In this document: piece after piece, positions 7,585-11,778 of the stretch | Layout of the letters: every line of letters starts with the position of its first letter | Position numbering within the stretch: position 1 is the stretch's first letter | DNA from: Paludibacteraceae bacterium | Lineage (GTDB): Bacteria > Bacteroidota > Bacteroidia > Bacteroidales > Paludibacteraceae | Direction: 5' to 3' | Length of the DNA: 11,778 bases | Assembly (NCBI GenBank): GCA_017402895.1 | Contig: JAFPLG010000025.1 | Span: 1-11,778 of the forward strand | Position numbers and translations under genes: made by a program | Notes under the pieces: model-generated | The model's input: only the letters and a program-made list of their open reading frames with translations | Told to the model about the DNA's origin: nothing | Database searches by the model: none

Positions 7585-7633
7585 GCGCATAGGCTCCGGT
7601 TCCTGAGGGACTGACAGCCTATGTGCGCTTTTT
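7585..7633 (+). terminator. Compound intrinsic terminator after rpmF
   Basis: GCGCATAGGCT (7585-7595) pairs with AGCCTATGTGCGC (7616-7628), leaving a 2-nt bulge, and is followed at once by five T (7629-7633). The loop can fold a second small stem, GTTCC with GGGAC around TGA. It sits 26 nt before the rluB start, for which no TAnnTTTG box is evident, so partial read-through is plausible. Confidence 0.8.
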
Positions 7634-7658
7634 ATTTCAGATTTATTACCTAACAACT

Positions 7659-8696
7659 ATGTTCGAAACTTCTAATTACCGTCGCAATCCGCAGGGTCAA
7701 TCCGGTCGGGAGACCGGGCACTCACGCCCGCGCTTCGTGCGCAATGCCGGAGAAGGCGACGAACAGCGTCGACCGCGCTTCCAAGCCGGTGAGCGCTCGC
7801 AAAATGGTGAACGTCCCCAATTCGGCCGTCGTCCCAGATTCCAAACGGGAGAACGCCAACAGACGGGTGAACGTCCACACTACGGTGCTGAACGCGTGAT
7901 GCGCCCGCGCCGAAATGCTCCAACTGCTGCGTTTGGCGAAAACAAACGTCAGAAATTCCACGAGCGTATCGAAGATCCTACGAAACCTATTCGCCTTAAC
8001 AAGTATCTCGCGAATGCCGGTATTTGCTCGCGTCGAGAGGCTGATGATTTTATCCAGGCTGGAGTGATTACAGTCAATGGAGAGGTCGTTTCGTCGTTGG
8101 GAACAAAAGTCCTGCCAACCGACCACGTTATGTTCCATAATCAGCCGGTTCGCCGTGAACGCAAGATATATATCCTGCTCAACAAACCGAAGAATACGGT
8201 TACTACGACTGATGATCCCCAAGAGCGTCGTACGGTCATAGATATCGTGCGCAATGCTTGTGCAGAGCGTATCTATCCCGTTGGACGACTCGACCGTAAT
8301 ACGACCGGTGTACTGCTGCTCACCAATGATGGCGACCTGGCAGCAAAACTGACCCATCCTAAGTTTGGTAAGAAGAAAATATACGCTGCTACGCTCGATC
8401 ATGAACTGACAGAGGTAGACGAGGCAATCTTGCGCAATGGTGTTACGCTCGATGGCGAACGTATTGTTCCCGATGCGCTTGAGTTCCCGAAAGAAGACCG
8501 TCGTCATATCGGCCTTGAGATCCACTCGGGGCAGAATCGTGTCGTACGCCGTATGTTCGAGAAGGTGGGCTACAAGGTCGTAACGCTCGATCGCGTCAGC
8601 TTTGCCGGACTGACCAAGAAGAACGTGGCACGCGGTAAGTACCGCTTCCTCACTCCAAAAGAGGTCGCCATGCTCCAAATGGGCGCCTTTGAATAA
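7659..8696 (+). CDS. rluB: RluB/RsuA-family rRNA pseudouridine synthase with repetitive N-terminal extension
   Basis: A 345-residue protein. Residues 1-100 are rich in Arg, Gly, Gln, Glu and Pro, include a 20-residue tandem repeat, and are probably disordered and RNA-binding. An S4 RNA-binding domain follows (111-157, IRLNKYLANAGICSRREADD), then the RsuA-type catalytic domain with YPVGRLDRNTTGVLLLTNDG and catalytic D212, and the closing GQNRVVRRMFEKVGY motif. It would isomerise a uridine in rRNA; the large-subunit RluB assignment is by similarity and the target base is not shown. The start is ATG 7659; an in-frame GTG at 7623 lies within the terminator stem and is rejected. Its 3' end is 53 nt before the DUF1846 gene, with repeats between. 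Confidence 0.9.
   Translation: MFETSNYRRNPQGQSGRETGHSRPRFVRNAGEGDEQRRPRFQAGERSQNGERPQFGRRPRFQTGERQQTGERPHYGAERVMRPRRNAPTAAFGENKRQKFHERIEDPTKPIRLNKYLANAGICSRREADDFIQAGVITVNGEVVSSLGTKVLPTDHVMFHNQPVRRERKIYILLNKPKNTVTTTDDPQERRTVIDIVRNACAERIYPVGRLDRNTTGVLLLTNDGDLAAKLTHPKFGKKKIYAATLDHELTEVDEAILRNGVTLDGERIVPDALEFPKEDRRHIGLEIHSGQNRVVRRMFEKVGYKVVTLDRVSFAGLTKKNVARGKYRFLTPKEVAMLQMGAFE
7770..7889 (+). repeat. 60-bp coding tandem repeat in rluB
   Basis: Residues 38-57 and 58-77 are two copies of a 20-residue unit of pattern RPRFQxGERxQxGERPxxGx. A weaker third trace (RPRFVRNAGEG) precedes them at about 23-33. The repeat gives the N-terminal extension a regular Arg spacing. Confidence 0.85.
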
Positions 8697-8698
8697 AA

Positions 8699-8744
8699 GG
8701 CTAACGGCTAAGGGCTAATGGCTAAAGTTAATCGTAAATCGTAA
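8699..8744. repeat. Two stacked heptamer repeats upstream of the DUF1846 gene
   Basis: Four units GGCTAAC, GGCTAAG, GGCTAAT, GGCTAAA (8699-8726) differ only in the last base. After a 4-nt linker come two exact ATCGTAA units (8731-8744), ending 5 nt before the ATG at 8750. Together they occupy nearly the whole 53-nt gap. No TAnnTTTG box or SD sequence is seen here. Confidence 0.9.
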
Positions 8745-8749
8745 ATCAT

Positions 8750-10219
8750 ATGTCTCTTGCCATCGGATTCGATAATGAGAAATACATCCGTATCCAATCG
8801 GAGCATATCCGCCAGCGAATAGCTAAGTTCGGTAACAAACTGTATCTGGAGTTCGGTGGTAAGTTGTTTGACGATATGCATGCCAGCCGTGTGTTGCCGG
8901 GCTTCCGTCCCGACAGCAAACTGGCTATGCTCACCCAGTTGCGCGATACGCTGGAGATAGTGATCGTTATCTCGGCTTTTGATATCGAGAAGAACAAGGT
9001 GCGCCAGGACCTGGGTATTACCTACGACGAAGACGTGCTGCGTCTGCGCGATGAGTTTATGTCGCGCGGCTTCCTTGTCTCGTCGGTTGTGATTACCCAC
9101 TATTCCGGTCAGCGGTCAGCCGATGCTTATCGTCGCAGACTGGAGCGCCAGGGTATCAAGGTCTACTATCACTATATCATCGAGGGTTATCCGCATAATG
9201 TAGAGCTTATCGCTTCTGATGATGGATTTGGTCGAAACGACTACGTCGAGACCTCTCGTGAGTTGGTTATCGTGACAGCTCCCGGACCCGGAAGCGGGAA
9301 GATGGCCGTCTGTCTAAGCCAATTATATAATGAGCACGCGCGTGGACGCGACGCGGGATATGCTAAGTTCGAAACCTTCCCGGTTTGGAATTTGCCACTT
9401 CGCCACCCGGTCAATGTGGCTTATGAAGCGGCTACGGCCGATCTCAACGATATCAACATGATTGATCCCTTCCATTTGGAAGCATACAACCAGACGGCTA
9501 TCAACTACAATCGAGATGTTGAGATCTATCCCGTGCTGGATGCGATATTCACATCTATCTATGGCCAGAATCCCTATAAGTCGCCTACCGATATGGGCGT
9601 TAACCAGGTAGGTTTCTGTATCTCGGATGATGCCGTGTGCTGTGAGGCGAGCAAGCAGGAAATCATACGCCGCTATTTTGCGGCTCTCAATCGTTTGGCA
9701 AAGGGAGATTGTAATGATGCAGAGGTGCAAAAACTGGCGATGCTTCAGAAGCAAGTAGGTATCAATACAGCCTATCGTCGCACAACAGTGGCTGCACGCG
9801 AACGCAAAGAACAATCCTTAGGAAATGCTTCGGCGGCTATCGAACTGCATGATGGTACGATTATCACGGCCGAAGCCTCACCCCTATTGGGGTCCTCTGC
9901 TGCGCTGTTACTTAATGTGGTTAAGTACTTGGCAGGTATAGAACACGAGGCGCGACTTATTCCCGATGAGATGATCCAGCCGGTTCAGCATACAAAGATA
10001 TCCTACCTACACGGCCATAATCCACGTCTTCATACCGATGAAGTTCTTGTAGCCCTCTCTGTGCTATCTTTGCATGATGAGCGATGTGAACGAGCACTTG
10101 CCACGCTGCCTCAGTTGGCCGGTTGTCAGGTCCATTCTACGGTTATGCTCTCTGAGGTGGATACCAAGACATTCAAAAAGCTTCGCGTTGACCTTACGTG
10201 CGACCCATCCAAATCATAG
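8750..10219 (+). CDS. DUF1846 (UPF0371) family protein
   Basis: A 489-residue full-length member of a widely conserved family of unassigned function. Recognisable family stretches are GFDNEKYIRIQSEHIRQRI (6-24), LYLEFGGKLFDDMHASRVLP (31-50), DIEKNKVRQDLGITYD (78-93), the glycine-rich APGPGSGKMA (177-186), FETFPVWNLPLRHPVN, and YKSPTDMGVNQVG. The APGPGSGKMA segment looks like a phosphate-binding loop but is not a standard Walker A, since Met replaces the final Ser/Thr. No signal peptide or membrane helix is visible, so it should be cytoplasmic. It probably shares a transcript with rluB upstream and with the TIR gene only 6 nt downstream, which hints at co-expression but does not establish a functional link. 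Confidence 0.93.
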   Translation: MSLAIGFDNEKYIRIQSEHIRQRIAKFGNKLYLEFGGKLFDDMHASRVLPGFRPDSKLAMLTQLRDTLEIVIVISAFDIEKNKVRQDLGITYDEDVLRLRDEFMSRGFLVSSVVITHYSGQRSADAYRRRLERQGIKVYYHYIIEGYPHNVELIASDDGFGRNDYVETSRELVIVTAPGPGSGKMAVCLSQLYNEHARGRDAGYAKFETFPVWNLPLRHPVNVAYEAATADLNDINMIDPFHLEAYNQTAINYNRDVEIYPVLDAIFTSIYGQNPYKSPTDMGVNQVGFCISDDAVCCEASKQEIIRRYFAALNRLAKGDCNDAEVQKLAMLQKQVGINTAYRRTTVAARERKEQSLGNASAAIELHDGTIITAEASPLLGSSAALLLNVVKYLAGIEHEARLIPDEMIQPVQHTKISYLHGHNPRLHTDEVLVALSVLSLHDERCERALATLPQLAGCQVHSTVMLSEVDTKTFKKLRVDLTCDPSKS

Positions 10220-10225
10220 TACACC

Positions 10226-11554
10226 ATGTCCTACGATGTCTTCATCAGCTATTCTCGCCACGACGAGGTGTTCGTTGAGCGTCTGACGGCCCAACTCGAT
10301 GCGCTGGGCTATTCCTATTGGATTGATACCACCGGCATCGAGAGCGGGGATGTGTTCAAGAAGAATATCGTTAAGGCTATAAAGGCCTCGCGCGTCGTGC
10401 TCTTCGTTTCGTCGCGCCATTCTAACGAGTCCACGTGGACCACGCGCGAGATCAACTACGCTATCCACAACGGCAAGCCCATTATCCCGATACGTGTTGA
10501 TGGTGCTGACTATAACGAGGTGCTGCAGTTCGATCTCGAGATACTCGACTATGTCGATTGTACCCGCATGTCGCGCTATGCAGAGGGGTTTGAACGCTTG
10601 GGCAGAGCATTACTCCAGTATTTCCCCGAGCGTGCAGAGGAGGCTACGTCTTCTTCGCGTCGCTGGCGTCTCTCGCGTCGTATGCGCCGAGTGCTTATTA
10701 TTTTGGCTTGCGTGCTGGGTATAGGCCTTTGTGTAGGTGGAGTGGGGTATGCTGTCTATCGCTATGTCGTGTCCGACCACTCGGACGAGGTGGATGTCTT
10801 TGTCTATGCCTACGACTGGCAAACCATGACGGCCCGGCTGGATGTCGTCCTCTATACGCCCGACCTGACTGAGGCGGTTATTCCTTCTTCGGTCGAGTAC
10901 GAGAATCGTGAGTTCCGCGTCACCGGCATCGGACCTTCTGCGTTCGACGCATGTCCTTTCTTGACCCGTGTTACGATTCCAGAGACGGTCACTTCTATCG
11001 GTGAACGGGCGTTTCGCAACTGCTCTTCGCTCACAGAGGTCGTTATTCCCGGTACGGTCACCAGTATAGGACAGGATGCCTTCCCCGAGGCGTGCCGCGT
11101 CACCTATCCCGGAGGCGGGCGCGTTGACTTGGCGGCCTTGCACAAGGCGGTCACTGAGGATATCACGTCGTTTTGTCTCTACTCTGATTTGTTGACCGAG
11201 CCGCGTGACACGTTCTTTCTAAGCAATCCTGGACACCATATCGACCTCCGTATCGATACGCTCGGCCGTTTCTATATCTACAACGGCACGATTCACGACC
11301 TTATCTACGATCTGGGGGACCGCTCGTTCGGCGAGATGAACTTCCTGCCCACCAGCGACGGCCATAACGCCATCCCTGTCTGCCTCCACCATGCCTATGT
11401 GCTCAAGTGGTTGCGTTATAGCGAGAAGTATCGTTTCGAGTATGGCGACGGCTACTATTACATGAAGCTTCGCGTCGATAGCCTCTCCACCGACGAACAA
11501 GGTCGCCCCATCTCCGCCTCTATCCGTTGGTGTTCCTGGGATCCCTCGAGGTAA
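10226..11554 (+). CDS. TIR domain - transmembrane - leucine-rich-repeat protein
   Basis: A 442-residue protein. TIR domain at about 1-115: YDVFISYSRHDE (3-14), BB-loop region WIDTTGIESGD (32-42), and STWTTREI with E75 in the position of the catalytic glutamate of NAD-cleaving TIRs. An Arg-rich stretch (seven Arg within 145-155) precedes one hydrophobic helix (about 156-178), so by the positive-inside rule the TIR faces the cytoplasm and the rest the periplasm. Residues about 190-296 are BspA-type LRRs (LRR_5): three units at about 214-245 (with an insertion), 246-268 and 269-291, pattern LTxVxIPxxVTSIGxxAF. Residues 297-442 form a domain I do not recognise, rich in aromatic residues. No Thoeris-like partner lies beside it in the window. 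A role in sensing or signalling is inference. Translation starts 6 nt after the DUF1846 stop. Confidence 0.88.
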   Translation: MSYDVFISYSRHDEVFVERLTAQLDALGYSYWIDTTGIESGDVFKKNIVKAIKASRVVLFVSSRHSNESTWTTREINYAIHNGKPIIPIRVDGADYNEVLQFDLEILDYVDCTRMSRYAEGFERLGRALLQYFPERAEEATSSSRRWRLSRRMRRVLIILACVLGIGLCVGGVGYAVYRYVVSDHSDEVDVFVYAYDWQTMTARLDVVLYTPDLTEAVIPSSVEYENREFRVTGIGPSAFDACPFLTRVTIPETVTSIGERAFRNCSSLTEVVIPGTVTSIGQDAFPEACRVTYPGGGRVDLAALHKAVTEDITSFCLYSDLLTEPRDTFFLSNPGHHIDLRIDTLGRFYIYNGTIHDLIYDLGDRSFGEMNFLPTSDGHNAIPVCLHHAYVLKWLRYSEKYRFEYGDGYYYMKLRVDSLSTDEQGRPISASIRWCSWDPSR

Positions 11555-11572
11555 TTAGCATCCTATTCCGAT

Positions 11573-11603
11573 AATCGTCGCCGAAAAGGTGGCGATTTTT
11601 TTT
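11573..11603 (+). terminator. Intrinsic terminator after the TIR-LRR gene
   Basis: A 9-bp stem, ATCGTCGCC (11574-11582) with GGTGGCGAT (11588-11596), includes two G-U pairs, closes a GAAAA loop and runs into eight T. It starts 18 nt after the stop codon and marks the end of the rightward transcription unit. Confidence 0.9.
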
Positions 11604-11635
11604 GCTTATACTGTTCTTACGGTGAGATTCGCCTA

Positions 11636-11690
11636 ATCTAACGTGTATCTAACGTATATCTATCGTATATCTATCGTATATCTAACGTGT
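11636..11690. repeat. 11-bp tandem array, half A
   Basis: Five contiguous 11-bp units: ATCTAACGTGT, ATCTAACGTAT, ATCTATCGTAT (twice), ATCTAACGTGT. Unit length is constant, with changes confined to two positions. The heptamer ATATCTA recurs at 11656, 11667 and 11678. It lies downstream of the terminator, and no convincing gene covers it. Confidence 0.93.
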
Positions 11691-11692
11691 TT

Positions 11693-11778
11693 GACATGAT
11701 ATGGACATGATATGGACATGATATAGATATGAGGTAGATATGAGGTAGATATGAGGTAGATATGGTATTGACATGTGA
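11693..11778. repeat. 11-bp tandem array, half B (runs to window edge)
   Basis: After a 2-nt junction come GACATGATATG (twice), GACATGATATA, GATATGAGGTA (three times), GATATGGTATT and a final unit cut at 9 nt (GACATGTGA). The heptamer TAGATAT, the exact reverse complement of half A's ATATCTA, occurs four times at the same 11-bp spacing (11724, 11735, 11746, 11757). The array probably continues beyond the window. Confidence 0.93.

Noticed and set aside
7623..7658. Upstream GTG start for rluB
   Set aside because: It would place 12 codons inside the terminator stem and T-run; ATG 7659 has a normal A/T-rich leader.
7722..8678. 318-codon open frame on the minus strand opposite rluB
   Set aside because: It mirrors a confidently identified pseudouridine synthase, shows no family motif, and looks like an antisense by-product of codon bias.
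10226..11554. Classical Thoeris or TIR-STAND defence system
   Set aside because: No ThsA-like, SIR2, STAND or other known effector partner is adjacent in the window, and the gene carries its own membrane helix and LRRs.
11636..11778. CRISPR array
   Set aside because: Units are 11 bp and contiguous with no unique spacers, and no cas genes are visible.
11690..11778. Coding repeat on the minus strand through half B
   Set aside because: The frames stay open only because the 11-mers lack stops on that strand. They close at stops within half A, and there is no start context or protein-like pattern. It cannot be fully excluded because the array leaves the window.
1..11778. tRNA, rRNA, insertion sequence or transposase
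   Set aside because: No cloverleaf, rRNA core sequence, transposase motif or terminal inverted repeat with target duplication was seen on reading both strands.

Overview
The window comes from a Bacteroidota genome, most likely order Bacteroidales (Prevotella-like). Three things point there. Two divergent promoters match the TTTG / TAnnTTTG consensus of that phylum. Start codons are preceded by AT-rich stretches and not Shine-Dalgarno sequences. The gene content includes a PorE-type OmpA lipoprotein of the type IX secretion system. Placement below order level is inference.

Positions 1-6637, minus strand: a compact block of six genes read leftwards from a promoter at about 6702-6733. In transcription order it holds a bactofilin, a DUF1015 protein, a PorE-like lipoprotein, thyA, folA and the first 437 codons of tex, which runs off the left edge. 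Spacing is tight: 17 nt, 12 nt, 23 nt, a 4-nt ATGA overlap and a 14-nt overlap. The block is therefore probably one operon mixing envelope and cytoskeletal functions with thymidylate/folate synthesis and an RNA-binding factor.

Positions 6638-6875 are the divergent promoter region. Rightwards from it come a short YceD/DUF177 protein and rpmF (ribosomal protein L32), a conserved pair, followed by a hairpin terminator at 7585-7633.

Positions 7659-11554, plus strand: an RluB/RsuA-family pseudouridine synthase with a repetitive Arg/Gly/Gln-rich N-terminus, a full-length DUF1846 (UPF0371) protein, and 6 nt later the most striking gene. That gene has an N-terminal TIR domain with the usual catalytic glutamate, an Arg-rich stretch, one membrane helix, BspA-type leucine-rich repeats and an unassigned C-terminal domain. 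Its predicted topology (TIR inside, LRR outside) has the parts of a Toll-like receptor in reverse order. A clear terminator follows.

Positions 11636-11778 hold no recognisable gene. They carry a strictly phased array of 11-bp units in two halves, the second half containing the reverse complement of the first half's core heptamer. The array continues to the right edge and is not explained by any feature I can name.

A recurring oddity is short 7- or 8-bp imperfect tandem repeats. They sit just upstream of start codons at 2582-2595, 5956-5969, 7321-7350 and 8699-8744. They also occur across a stop/start junction (4645-4676) and inside the DUF1015 reading frame (5637-5664).
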